Source of the DNA: Bradyrhizobium mercantei
GTDB lineage: Bacteria > Pseudomonadota > Alphaproteobacteria > Rhizobiales > Xanthobacteraceae
Reading direction: 5' to 3'
Length of the DNA stretch: 64,000 nucleotides
Assembly: GCF_001982635.1 (NCBI RefSeq)
Contig: NZ_MKFI01000005.1
Location: 789,519-853,518, forward strand
Translations under genes and position numbers: made by a program
In this document: positions 1-7,281 of the stretch, piece by piece
Numbering within the stretch: the first letter of the stretch is position 1
Layout of the letters: each line of letters opens with the position of its first letter
The notes under the pieces: model-generated
The model's database searches: none
What the model was told of the DNA's origin: nothing
The model's input: only the letters and a program-made list of their open reading frames with translations

Positions 1-326
1 ATCGCGAGCCACTGCCCGACATTGGCTGAGCCGACGAAATCGACCGTCAGCGAGATCGTCACATACGAGGTGGTCCAGCCGGTCGCCTGACCGCAGCTAT
101 AGCCCATCGCGTTGTCGGAGAGTGCTGCGATCAGCCCGCCATGGATCAGGCCGCGGCCGTTGGTGTGCGGCCGGGCGAGCCGCAGCCCGATGATGACGGA
201 CCGCTCGGTCTTCTTCTGGTAAAGCGGCTCCCAGGGCTCGGTGAGCGGGCTCTTGCGGAATAGCGGCTCGAAGTCCTCAGGGACGTCCTGGGGGATGTCG
301 GGGGCAACTTGCGTTTCGCTGGTCAT
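1..326 (-). CDS. PaaI-family acyl-CoA thioesterase, C-terminus outside the window
   Basis: This is a hotdog-fold thioesterase of the PaaI/YbgC type, expected to hydrolyse an acyl- or aryl-CoA in the cytoplasm. The readable part starts at the ATG at 326 (MTSETQVAPD) and contains the family core HGGLIAALSDNAMGY, where the His-Gly-Gly and the following Asp/Asn are the conserved active-site neighbourhood. The gene runs off the left edge, so about 108 residues are visible. The frame stays open upstream to a stop at 402-404 but holds no ATG or GTG codon there, so the ATG at 326 is the best start. It is the last visible gene of a minus-strand pair with the GST behind it. The exact substrate cannot be told. 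Confidence 0.8.
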   Translation of the reverse strand, partial: MTSETQVAPDIPQDVPEDFEPLFRKSPLTEPWEPLYQKKTERSVIIGLRLARPHTNGRGLIHGGLIAALSDNAMGYSCGQATGWTTSYVTISLTVDFVGSANVGQWLA

Positions 327-450
327 CTGAAGCTCGCCTATGACGTTTTCGTTGACGCCATTGAACGCGATGTCGATGACGGTTTCACCGCCTACAAAGT
401 TTTAAACGGGATTTGCGCAGGTGTTTGAAAGCCCCAGCCGCGCCGACTGC

Positions 451-1029
451 TCACGCCGGCAATTCGTAGCCGACTTCGCTTTCGATCTCGATCGTCTTCT
501 GCACCGCCGGCCGCGCCATCATCCTCTCGTAATGCGCGGTGAGGTGAGGGAACGTCTCCGGCGGCAGCTTGAGCGCATTGGCGAGCCGCCAATAGAGGCG
601 GAACAGATGGATGTCGGCGATCGAGTAGCTGCCGATCGCCCAGCCGTTGCCCAGGCGCCGGTCGGCGATGCCCCAGACCACCTTGGCGTAATCGAGTCCA
701 CGCGCCCGCGCCCGGTGCAGCGTGGACGCGATGAAGGACATCCATGACAGCACCCGTGCCTCGGCCTCGAGATCGTCGCGCGGCAGCAGTTTGGCTTCGG
801 GAAACCGCCTGGCGAGATAGAACAGGATCGCCGCGACCTCGGTCAGCGGGCGGCCGTCGATCAAAAGCGTCGGGACCTTGCCCTCCGGATTGAGCGCGAG
901 ATAGTCGGGCGCCTGCATGTCGTTGCGCTTGAACGACATCGGGCGGGCCTCGAAGCCCGTGCCGATCTCGTGCAAGGCGATATGGACGGCCATCGAGCTC
1001 GCGCCCGGTGCGAAGTAGAGGGTGAGCAT
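451..1029 (-). CDS. Glutathione S-transferase family protein
   Basis: A 192-residue protein with the two-domain GST layout. The N-terminal thioredoxin-like half begins MLTLYFAPGASSMAVHIALH, with the Ser-Ser-Met segment at the usual glutathione-activating position, followed by KVPTLLIDG (the cis-Pro loop) and the helical C-terminal half. The family conjugates glutathione to electrophiles or acts as a glutathione-dependent isomerase or lyase in the cytosol. The start is the ATG at 1029; a longer version in another frame is a shadow. It lies between the thioesterase and the aromatic module, so a role in xenobiotic or aromatic metabolism is possible but unproven. Confidence 0.85.
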   Translation of the reverse strand: MLTLYFAPGASSMAVHIALHEIGTGFEARPMSFKRNDMQAPDYLALNPEGKVPTLLIDGRPLTEVAAILFYLARRFPEAKLLPRDDLEAEARVLSWMSFIASTLHRARARGLDYAKVVWGIADRRLGNGWAIGSYSIADIHLFRLYWRLANALKLPPETFPHLTAHYERMMARPAVQKTIEIESEVGYELPA

Positions 1030-1109
1030 GACGGCAGCTCCTGGCCCATGACATTCGCGATGCTAGGGTTTTCAGGAGATGCTGCCTAGCGGCGAGCGAA
1101 ATCCTACCC

Positions 1110-1211
1110 CGTCACCCTGAGGAGCCGCGAAGCGGCGTCTCGAAGGGTCAACGACCACCAGCCGGGCCGTGCATCCTTCGAGGCTCGCTCCGCTCGCACC
1201 TCAGGATGACG
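1110..1211. repeat. Palindromic intergenic repeat, family A
   Basis: About 100 bp with ends of the form GTCACCCTGAGG and CCTCAGGATGACG, an internal arm pair around CTTCGAGGCTCGC, and a GC-rich loop. Related copies lie at 39759-39862 and 42760-42901. It folds as a long imperfect hairpin between the GST and pobA stop codons. This is a REP/RUP-like element typical of Bradyrhizobium intergenic space. It could serve as a bidirectional transcription stop, but it has no T-run. Confidence 0.8.
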
Positions 1212-1232
1212 GGTTCTGCATTGGCGTCTGCC

Positions 1233-2402
1233 CTAAAATGGCAGCCCCACATAGTTCTCCGACAGCGAGGTCGACGCCGCCTTGGAGCTGACGAGGTAGT
1301 CCAGCTCGGCGATCTGGATGCGCGCGGCGAATTCGCCCTCGTCTGGGAATTTGTGCAGCATCGAGGTCATCCACCAGGAGAAGCGCACCGCCTTCCAGAC
1401 CCGCGCCAGCGCCTTGGCCGAGTAGCCGTCAAGGCCGGCCGAGGATTTCTCGTCGTAGTATTCGCGCAGCGCCTGCGACAGATAATGCACGTCGCTGGCC
1501 GCAAGGTTGAGGCCCTTGGCGCCGGTCGGCGGCACGATGTGCGAGGCGTCGCCGGCGAGGAACATCCGGCCGAACCGCATCGGTTCGGCGACGAAGCTGC
1601 GCAGCGGCGCGATGCTCTTCTCGATTGAGGGGCCGGTGACGATTTCGTCGGCCGCCTTCTGGTCGAGGCGCCGCTTCAATTCATCCCAGAACCGCTCGTC
1701 CGACCACTGGTCGACATGATCGTCGAGCGGGCACTGCACGTAATAGCGGCTGCGGTGGGTCGAGCGCATCGTGCACAGCGCAAAGCCGCGCTCGTGGTTG
1801 TTGTAGATCAATTCCGGCGAGACCGGCGGCGTCTCCGAGAGGATGCCGAGCCAGCCGAACGGATACACCCGCTCGTAGCTGGTGATTGCCGACGCCGGCA
1901 CGCTGGCGCGGCTGATGCCGTGGAAGCCGTCGCAGCCGGCGATGAAATCGCAGGCGATTTCGTGGGTGACGCCGTCCTTGACGTAGCTGACGCGCGGATG
2001 ATCGGTGTCGAAATCATGCGGCTTGACGTCGGCGGCGGAGTAGATCGAGGTCAGGCCGGCGGCCTTGCGGGCGTTCATCAGATCGAGCGTGACTTCGGTC
2101 TGGCCGTAAATGGTCACGGTCTTGCCGGTCGCCGCATGCATGTCGATGCGGTGCCGCGCGCCGCCGAAGGCCAGTTCGACGCCGTGATGGACCAGGCCTT
2201 CCTGGTGCAGGCGGGCGGCCGCGCCGACGCTGTCGAGCAGCGACACCGTCCCCTCTTCAAGGAGACCGGCGCGAATCCGCCCCAGCACGTAATCCGGGGT
2301 TTGCCGCTCGAGAATGACGTTGTCTACGCCGAAAGTATGAAGTAGTTGCCCAAGCAACAGTCCGGCCGGACCTGCGCCTATGATTGCTACTTTTGTCCGC
2401 AA
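1233..2402 (-). CDS. pobA: 4-hydroxybenzoate 3-monooxygenase
   Basis: Flavoprotein hydroxylase converting 4-hydroxybenzoate to protocatechuate with NAD(P)H and O2 in the cytoplasm. The 389 residues match the usual family length of about 390. The FAD dinucleotide motif GAGPAG is at residues 9-14, the second flavin motif DG occurs in FIAGCDGFHG near residue 165, and the GD motif lies in LAGDASHIVPPTGAKG near residue 284. I place the start at TTG (2400-2402) because a strong Shine-Dalgarno GGAGGAGCAGG lies just upstream and the family begins at this point. The longer frame from 2477 adds 25 residues unlike the family. It is the natural sink for 4-hydroxybenzoate made by the cou genes on the other strand. 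No pobR gene adjoins it. Confidence 0.93.
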   Translation of the reverse strand: MRTKVAIIGAGPAGLLLGQLLHTFGVDNVILERQTPDYVLGRIRAGLLEEGTVSLLDSVGAAARLHQEGLVHHGVELAFGGARHRIDMHAATGKTVTIYGQTEVTLDLMNARKAAGLTSIYSAADVKPHDFDTDHPRVSYVKDGVTHEIACDFIAGCDGFHGISRASVPASAITSYERVYPFGWLGILSETPPVSPELIYNNHERGFALCTMRSTHRSRYYVQCPLDDHVDQWSDERFWDELKRRLDQKAADEIVTGPSIEKSIAPLRSFVAEPMRFGRMFLAGDASHIVPPTGAKGLNLAASDVHYLSQALREYYDEKSSAGLDGYSAKALARVWKAVRFSWWMTSMLHKFPDEGEFAARIQIAELDYLVSSKAASTSLSENYVGLPF

Positions 2403-2465
2403 TACCTGCTCCTCCCGATCGGATAGGCTTGAGCCGGGCGCCCGCGCCGGGCGGTCACCGTCAAC

Positions 2466-2492
2466 TTGCCATGGCAACTATATCATATAACA
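2466..2492. promoter_or_regulatory. Dyads upstream of pobA
   Basis: Two AT-richer elements sit 64-90 bases ahead of the pobA start: the perfect 12-bp palindrome TTGCCATGGCAA (2466-2477), then ACTATATCATATAACA, a near-dyad centred on TATATCATATA. They stand out from the GC-rich surroundings and would suit a regulator operator or the pobA promoter. Which regulator binds is unknown. Confidence 0.4.
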
Positions 2493-2606
2493 GGTTTGGC
2501 AAGGCCGATTTGCCGTGGAACGCGTTCGCCGCAGCGCAAGATAACTGGAGGGACCGGGTGCGACGAGGCGTCCGCCCCGCATATTCCATCTTGATCAATC
2601 GCGCGA

Positions 2607-2628
2607 ATTAGATAACATGTTAACTAAT
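2607..2628. promoter_or_regulatory. 22-bp near-perfect palindrome before the TRAP operon
   Basis: ATTAG-A-TAACATGTTA-A-CTAAT is an inverted repeat with perfect arms (ATTAG/CTAAT) around a perfect TAACATGTTA core. It lies 45 bp ahead of the tarP start, where an operator would be expected. Its AT-rich character resembles the dyads before couA (6443-6463) and the ATTAGATAT boxes by couR (16162-16195), so a MarR-type CouR-like repressor is the leading candidate. That link is inference. Confidence 0.55.
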
Positions 2629-2672
2629 GAGACCGGGCACCAAGCCCGCCGTCATGGAGAGGAGGAGACGTG

Positions 2673-3695
2673 ATGAGGAAGAGTTTGTTGGCGCTGCTGA
2701 TGGCAGCCGCCATCGTGCCGGCCGCAGCACCTGCTTTGGCGCAGGACAAGACCGTCAATCTCAAAGTGTCGCTCTGGGTGCCGCCGGCGCATCCGCTGGT
2801 GCCTGCGACGCAGGCCTGGGCCGCCGACATCGAGAAGGCATCGGGCGGCACCATCAAGGTCACGGTGTTTCCGTCCGAGCAGCTCGGCAAGGCGTTCGAC
2901 CACTACGACATGGCGCGCGACGGCATCGCCGACGTCACCTATGTCAATCCCGGCTATCAGCCGGGCCGCTTCCCGATCGCCGCCGCCGGCCAGCTCCCGT
3001 TCGTGTTCTCGGACGGCAAGAAGGGCACGCTGGCGCTGAACGAGTGGTACCACAAATACGCGCCGACCGAGATGAAGGACACCAAGCTCTGCTTCGCCTT
3101 CATCCATGATCCGGGCGCGCTGCACGGCAAGAAGAAGATCGTGCTGCCGAGCGACCTCTCCGGCGTCAAGGTGCGACCCGCGCAGAGCACCATCGGCGAG
3201 ATGGTGAAGATGTTCGGCGGCACCAATGTGCAGGCTTCCGCGCCGGAATCGCGCGACGCGATCGAGCGCGGCGTGGCCGACGAGATCACCTTCCCCTGGG
3301 GCTCGATCTTCCTGTTCGGCATCGACAAGGTGGTGAAGTACCACATGGACGTGCCGCTCTATACGACTGTTTTCACCTACAACATGAACCTCGCCAAATA
3401 CAATTCGATGTCGGCTGCCCAGAAGAAGGTGATCGACGATCACTGCACGCCGGAATGGGCCTCCAAGGTCACCGATCCCTGGACCGACTTCGAAGCCAAT
3501 GGCCGCACCAAGATGAAGGCGCTGGAGGGCCACGAGGTCTATCAGCTGACCCCTGATCAGCTCGCCGAATGGAAGAAGGCGGTCAAGCCGCTGCGCGACA
3601 GCTGGGCCGAGGCGGTGAAGAAGGCCGGCGGCGATGGGGAGAAGATCGAAGCCGATCTGCAGGCCACGCTGAAGAAGTACGAGGCGGGGATCTAG
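2673..3695 (+). CDS. tarP: TRAP transporter substrate-binding protein (DctP family)
   Basis: Periplasmic binding component of a tripartite ATP-independent periplasmic transporter. It has a Sec signal peptide (MRKSLLALLMAAAIVPAAA, cleavage near ALA-QDK) followed by a DctP-type domain over the rest of its 340 residues. It carries the Arg-rich ligand segment VKVRPAQST, where family members hold the substrate carboxylate. The start is the ATG at 2673, six bases after GGAGGA; the GTG at 2670 is too close to it. It is followed by the small and large membrane subunits. The gene order (TRAP, DUF3237, hydratase, ligase, ABC transporter, MarR) matches the tarPQM/cou region I know from Rhodopseudomonas palustris, where TarPQM takes up cinnamate-type acids. 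Substrate is inferred from that synteny. Confidence 0.88.
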   Translation: MRKSLLALLMAAAIVPAAAPALAQDKTVNLKVSLWVPPAHPLVPATQAWAADIEKASGGTIKVTVFPSEQLGKAFDHYDMARDGIADVTYVNPGYQPGRFPIAAAGQLPFVFSDGKKGTLALNEWYHKYAPTEMKDTKLCFAFIHDPGALHGKKKIVLPSDLSGVKVRPAQSTIGEMVKMFGGTNVQASAPESRDAIERGVADEITFPWGSIFLFGIDKVVKYHMDVPLYTTVFTYNMNLAKYNSMSAAQKKVIDDHCTPEWASKVTDPWTDFEANGRTKMKALEGHEVYQLTPDQLAEWKKAVKPLRDSWAEAVKKAGGDGEKIEADLQATLKKYEAGI

Positions 3696-3719
3696 GCGAA
3701 CTGCCGAGGCAAATGCGGT

Positions 3720-3809
3720 CGTCATGCCTGGGCTTGACCCGGGCATCCACGCCCTTGCCCATCCGATCGAAGTGAAGTCGTGGATGGCCGGGTCAAGCCC
3801 GGCCATGAC
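3720..3809. repeat. Palindromic intergenic repeat, family C
   Basis: Inverted repeat whose ends read CGTCATGCCTGGGCTTGACC and GGTCAAGCCCGGCCATGACA, around a short loop. A second copy is at 37049-37137. It lies between tarP and tarQ, so the tar transcript would contain a large hairpin that could lower expression of the membrane subunits relative to the binding protein. That effect is inference. Confidence 0.85.
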
Positions 3810-3827
3810 ACGGGATGGATTTCAACA

Positions 3828-4394
3828 ATGGCTGCCAATTCCGAAGTCACCCAAGACGGCGCGATCACCGGCCCGCCCGAACCGGTGCGCAAGAATTTCA
3901 TGGACCGCTTCATCGATTCGATCGAATGGGTGGCGGCCTTCTTCGTCGGCGTCGTCGCGCTCAACACCTTCACCGCGGTGTTCATGCGCAAATTCTTCGC
4001 GGTGACGATCCCCGACTATTACAATTTCGGCCAGTTCCTGCTCGGCATCCTGATCTTCTGGGGCATCGCGGCGACGAGCTATCGCGGCACCCACATCACC
4101 GTGGATCTGGTCTGGGCCAACGCTTCGCCGCGCTACCAGCGCTGGATCGACATTTTCGCCACCCTGGTGCTGCTGTTCGTGGTGAGCGTGCAGACCTACA
4201 CGCTGGTCGACAAGGTGATCGACACCAGGAACAGCCACATCGTCACCATGGATCTCGGCGTGCCGGTCTGGCCGTTCTTCCTGGTGTCGTGGATCGGCGA
4301 CGTCTCGGCCGTGCTGTTGATCGCGATCCGCACCTACCGCCTGATCTTCCATCCGGAAGATATCCATGATGCCAAGATCAAGACCGCGGAGTAG
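3828..4394 (+). CDS. tarQ: TRAP transporter small permease subunit (DctQ family)
   Basis: A 188-residue inner-membrane protein with four predicted hydrophobic helices. The hydrophobic runs lie around residues 33-50 (VAAFFVGVVALNTFTAV), 64-80, 105-122 and 145-170. This is the normal arrangement of the DctQ subunit, which pairs with the large permease. A 30-residue cytoplasmic N-terminus precedes the first helix. The ATG at 3828 is chosen over the in-frame ATG at 3780, which falls inside the family C repeat. The ribosome-binding site is weak. It lies 20 bases from the large-subunit start and is surely cotranscribed with it. Confidence 0.88.
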   Translation: MAANSEVTQDGAITGPPEPVRKNFMDRFIDSIEWVAAFFVGVVALNTFTAVFMRKFFAVTIPDYYNFGQFLLGILIFWGIAATSYRGTHITVDLVWANASPRYQRWIDIFATLVLLFVVSVQTYTLVDKVIDTRNSHIVTMDLGVPVWPFFLVSWIGDVSAVLLIAIRTYRLIFHPEDIHDAKIKTAE

Positions 4395-4414
4395 ACGGCC
4401 ATGAGTCTGAAACC

Positions 4415-5731
4415 ATGAGTCTCGATTTGAGTCCCGAGGCCGTCGCCGTCATCGGCTTTGTCAGCCTGTTCGTGCTGATGCTACTTCGCGTGCCCGTCGG
4501 CATGGCGATGGGCCTCGTCGGCATCACCGGCTTTGGCTATCTCACCGGCTTTGCCCCGGCGCTGAAACTGGTCGGCCAGACCACGATGCGCACGGTGACG
4601 GACTATTCCTTTGGCGTGATCCCGATGTTCCTGTTGATGGGCGCCTTCGTGTCCGTCTCCGGCATCAGCCGCGAGCTGTTCCGTGCCGCCAACACCTTCG
4701 TCGGCCATTGGAAGGGCGGCCTCGGCATCGCGACCATCGCGGCCTGCGGCGGCTTCGCCGCGATCTCCGGCTCGTCGGTCGCGACCGCCGCGACCTTTTC
4801 GGCGGTCGCCTATCCCGAGATGCGCCGCTTCGGCTATCCGCAGTCCTTCGCCACCGGCGTGATCGCGGTCGGCGGCACGCTCGGGGCGATGCTGCCGCCA
4901 TCCACTGTGCTCGCGGTCTATGGCATCATCACGCAGCAGGACATCGGCAAGCTGTTCATCGCAGGCGTGGTGCCGGGCCTGCTCGCGATCCTGATGCACA
5001 TGGTCACGATCGGCATCATCGGCGTGACGCGGCCGGGCTTCCTGCCGGCGGGAAAGAGGGCGTCGTGGCATGAGCGCGTCATGGCCTTGCGCGACGTCTG
5101 GTCGCCGCTCTTGCTGTTCCTGTTCGTGATCGGCGGCCTCTATGGCGGCTTCTTCGTCCCGACCGAAGCCGGTGCGGTCGGCGCGGTCGGCGCCTTCATC
5201 ATTGGAATCCTCAGGGGCAAGCTGACCAAGGACGGCATCCTGCAATCGCTGCTGCAGGCGACGCGCACCGCGGCAGCGGTGTTCACCGTGCTGATCGGCG
5301 CGCTCTGCTTCGGCTACTTCCTCACCATCACCCAGACGCCGCAGAACGTCACGGCGTTTCTCACCGGGCTCGGCATCGGCCCCTATGGCGTGCTGGCGCT
5401 GATCCTCCTGATGTATCTGGTGCTCGGCTGCCTGATGGACGCGATGGCGATGGTGATCCTCACCGTGCCGATCGTGTTTCCGGTAGTGACCTCGCTCGGC
5501 TTCGATCCAATCTGGTTCGGCATCATCATCGTGATGACGGTGGAGCTCGGCCTGATCCACCCGCCGGTCGGAATGAACGTGTTCGTGATCAAGAGCGTGA
5601 TCAAGGACGTCAACATGTCGACGATCTTCGTCGGCGTGCTGCCGTTCGTGATCACCGATCTGATCCGGCTGGTGATCCTGATCCTGTTTCCGCTGCTCGC
5701 GACCTGGTTGCCGCAGCGCATGATAGGCTAG
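4415..5731 (+). CDS. tarM: TRAP transporter large permease subunit (DctM family)
   Basis: A 438-residue, roughly 12-helix membrane protein forming the sodium-coupled translocation channel of the TRAP system. Family marks include the internal GGTLGAMLPPSTVLAVYG segment near residue 155 and the C-terminal MTVELGLIHPPVGMNVFVI, both well-kept DctM loops. A short dead-end frame starts at an earlier ATG (4401, five codons) with a similar ATGAGTCT start, perhaps a small duplication. The real start is 4415. Together with the two upstream genes it completes the transporter; the DUF3237 gene follows after three bases. Confidence 0.9.
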   Translation: MSLDLSPEAVAVIGFVSLFVLMLLRVPVGMAMGLVGITGFGYLTGFAPALKLVGQTTMRTVTDYSFGVIPMFLLMGAFVSVSGISRELFRAANTFVGHWKGGLGIATIAACGGFAAISGSSVATAATFSAVAYPEMRRFGYPQSFATGVIAVGGTLGAMLPPSTVLAVYGIITQQDIGKLFIAGVVPGLLAILMHMVTIGIIGVTRPGFLPAGKRASWHERVMALRDVWSPLLLFLFVIGGLYGGFFVPTEAGAVGAVGAFIIGILRGKLTKDGILQSLLQATRTAAAVFTVLIGALCFGYFLTITQTPQNVTAFLTGLGIGPYGVLALILLMYLVLGCLMDAMAMVILTVPIVFPVVTSLGFDPIWFGIIIVMTVELGLIHPPVGMNVFVIKSVIKDVNMSTIFVGVLPFVITDLIRLVILILFPLLATWLPQRMIG

Positions 5732-5734
5732 ACC

Positions 5735-6196
5735 ATGAGCCCAGAACTCCACACCAAGTATGTCTTCACCATCACCGCGCGGATCGCCGAGGTGACGTCC
5801 GCGGGCGACATCGGCACCGGCGTCCGCCGCATCATTCCGATCATCGGCGGCGAGGTGAAGGGCGAGGGGATCAACGGCAAGGTGCTTGCCTTCGGCGCCG
5901 ACTTCCAGATCATCCGGCCCAGCGAACTGATCGAGCTGGAGGCAAAGTATGCCTTCGAGACCGACGACGGCGCCGTCGTCTATGTCGAGAACAAGGGCAT
6001 CCGCTTCGGGCCGGTCGAGCTGTTGCAGAAGCTCAAGCGCGGTGAGCCTGTCGATCCGAAGCTGATCTATTTCCGCACCGTGCCGAAATTCGAAACCGGC
6101 GCCGAAAAATACCGCTGGCTGATGGAGCATATCTTCATCGGCTCCGCCGCCCGCCACGCCGACCGCGTCGTGATCGACGTGCATCAGGTGTTGTGA
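5735..6196 (+). CDS. DUF3237 family protein
   Basis: A 153-residue protein of the DUF3237 family, recognisable from the TSAGDIGTGVRRIIPIIGG segment near residue 26 and the LIYFRTVPKFETG segment near residue 110. The family forms a small beta-barrel, and members are often found beside genes for aromatic or CoA-ester catabolism; their biochemical role is not established. Here it is tightly coupled to the TRAP genes (three bases after tarM) and precedes the hydroxycinnamate hydratase and ligase, so it is probably an accessory of the same pathway. There is no signal peptide, so it should be cytoplasmic. Confidence 0.85.
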   Translation: MSPELHTKYVFTITARIAEVTSAGDIGTGVRRIIPIIGGEVKGEGINGKVLAFGADFQIIRPSELIELEAKYAFETDDGAVVYVENKGIRFGPVELLQKLKRGEPVDPKLIYFRTVPKFETGAEKYRWLMEHIFIGSAARHADRVVIDVHQVL

Positions 6197-6262
6197 GGCT
6201 TCGAAAAGCAAAGCTCGGACGAATCACGTCGCGAGATTGCGATGCCGTGTCCCCACCCACAC

Positions 6263-6371
6263 TGTCATCGCCCGGCTCGACCGGGCGATCCAGTACGCCG
6301 CGGCTTCTCGGCTCAAGCACAACTGCCTCTGGAATACTGGATCACCCGCTTTCGCGAAAGCGGGTGATGAC
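6263..6371. repeat. Palindromic intergenic repeat, family D
   Basis: Begins GTCATCGCCCGGCTCGACCG, contains CCAGTACGCCGCGGC and the matching GGAATACTGGATC, and ends GCGGGTGATGACA. A second copy is at 39933-40034. It folds into a long two-stem structure between the DUF3237 gene and the couA promoter and may end transcription of the tar operon, though it lacks a T-run. Confidence 0.85.
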
Positions 6372-6442
6372 ACCGAAAATGGAATCGGGTCCGCGTGCAA
6401 TGACGACCGTTCGGCCAATCTCCCATATTGACTCCTGCGATG

Positions 6443-6463
6443 ATAGTTATAAAACATAACTAT
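6443..6463. promoter_or_regulatory. 21-bp inverted repeat before couA, probable MarR operator
   Basis: ATAGTTAT-AAAAC-ATAACTAT has perfect 8-bp arms and lies 23 bases before the couA ATG in an otherwise GC-rich region. Its size, symmetry and position fit an operator of a MarR-family repressor, and the CouR-like gene of this cluster (16255-16773) is the obvious candidate. Derepression by the CoA thioester made by couB would be expected from the R. palustris CouR precedent. Confidence 0.65.
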
Positions 6464-6486
6464 TCTGAACAGGAAACAATAACGCC

Positions 6487-7281
6487 ATGGGAAACGCTGC
6501 CGACGCGGGTGACGCCTCGCTGCTCAGGATCGAGACGCGAGGGGCGGTGCTGACGGTCGGGCTCAACCGGCCCGCCAAGCGCAATGCGCTGAACGACGGC
6601 ATCATCCTGGCGCTGCGGGACTGCTTTTCCGCTATCCCCGACGACGTCGGCGCCGTCGTCATCCATGGCGTCGGCGATCATTTCTCGTCCGGCCTCGATC
6701 TCTCCGAACTGACCGAACGCGACGCCACCGAGGGGCTGGTGCATTCCCAGATGTGGCACCGCGTGTTCGACCGCATCCAGTATTGCCGCGTGCCTGTGAT
6801 CGCCGCACTGAAGGGCGCGGTGATCGGCGGCGGGTTGGAGCTCGCTTGCGCCGCGCATATCCGGGTCGCCGAGCCTTCCGCATATTTTGCGCTGCCCGAG
6901 GGCCAGCGCGGCATCTTCGTCGGCGGCGGCGGATCGGTGCGGCTGCCGCGCCTGATCGGGGTGCCCAGGATGGCGGACATGATGCTGACCGGCCGGGTCT
7001 ATTCGGCCACCGAGGGCGCGGCCTACGGTTTCTCGCAATATCTCACCGAGCAAGACGGCGCGCTGCCGAAGGCGCTGGAGCTGGCCGAGCGTGTCGCCGC
7101 CAACGCGCCGCTGACCAACTTCGCTGTGTTGCAGGCGTTGCCGATGATCGCCGAGGCCAATCCGCAGACCGGCCTCCTGATGGAATCGCTGATGGCGACG
7201 GTGGCGCAGAGCGACAAGGAAGCCAAGAAGCGGATCCGCGCGTTCCTGGATCGCAAGACTGCCAAGGTGAAGCCGACATGA
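6487..7281 (+). CDS. couA: Enoyl-CoA hydratase, p-coumaroyl/feruloyl-CoA hydratase-lyase type
   Basis: A 264-residue crotonase-fold enzyme. The oxyanion-hole segments are HFSSGLDL (residues 65-72) and GAVIGGGLELA (110-120), with Glu118 and Glu138 (in LPEGQRG) in the places used by crotonases for acid-base chemistry. The gene lies directly after the dyad at 6443-6463 and overlaps the CoA-ligase gene by four bases (ATGA), so the two are translationally coupled. In R. palustris the matching pair couAB activates p-coumarate and hydrates the CoA ester, with retro-aldol release of the aldehyde. No aldehyde dehydrogenase is present here but an SDR and a thioesterase follow, so simple hydration followed by oxidation is an alternative. 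Confidence 0.85.
   Translation: MGNAADAGDASLLRIETRGAVLTVGLNRPAKRNALNDGIILALRDCFSAIPDDVGAVVIHGVGDHFSSGLDLSELTERDATEGLVHSQMWHRVFDRIQYCRVPVIAALKGAVIGGGLELACAAHIRVAEPSAYFALPEGQRGIFVGGGGSVRLPRLIGVPRMADMMLTGRVYSATEGAAYGFSQYLTEQDGALPKALELAERVAANAPLTNFAVLQALPMIAEANPQTGLLMESLMATVAQSDKEAKKRIRAFLDRKTAKVKPT

Noticed and set aside
327..404. Open frame upstream of the PaaI thioesterase start
   Set aside because: The frame reads plausibly but has no ATG or GTG codon before the stop at 402-404.
4401..4418. Mini-frame with a second ATGAGTCT start before the TRAP large permease
   Set aside because: Only five codons; probably a local duplication without function.
4481..6211. 576-codon minus-strand frame opposite the TRAP large permease and the DUF3237 gene
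   Set aside because: Antisense shadow extremely rich in His, Asp, Arg and Gln with no domain.
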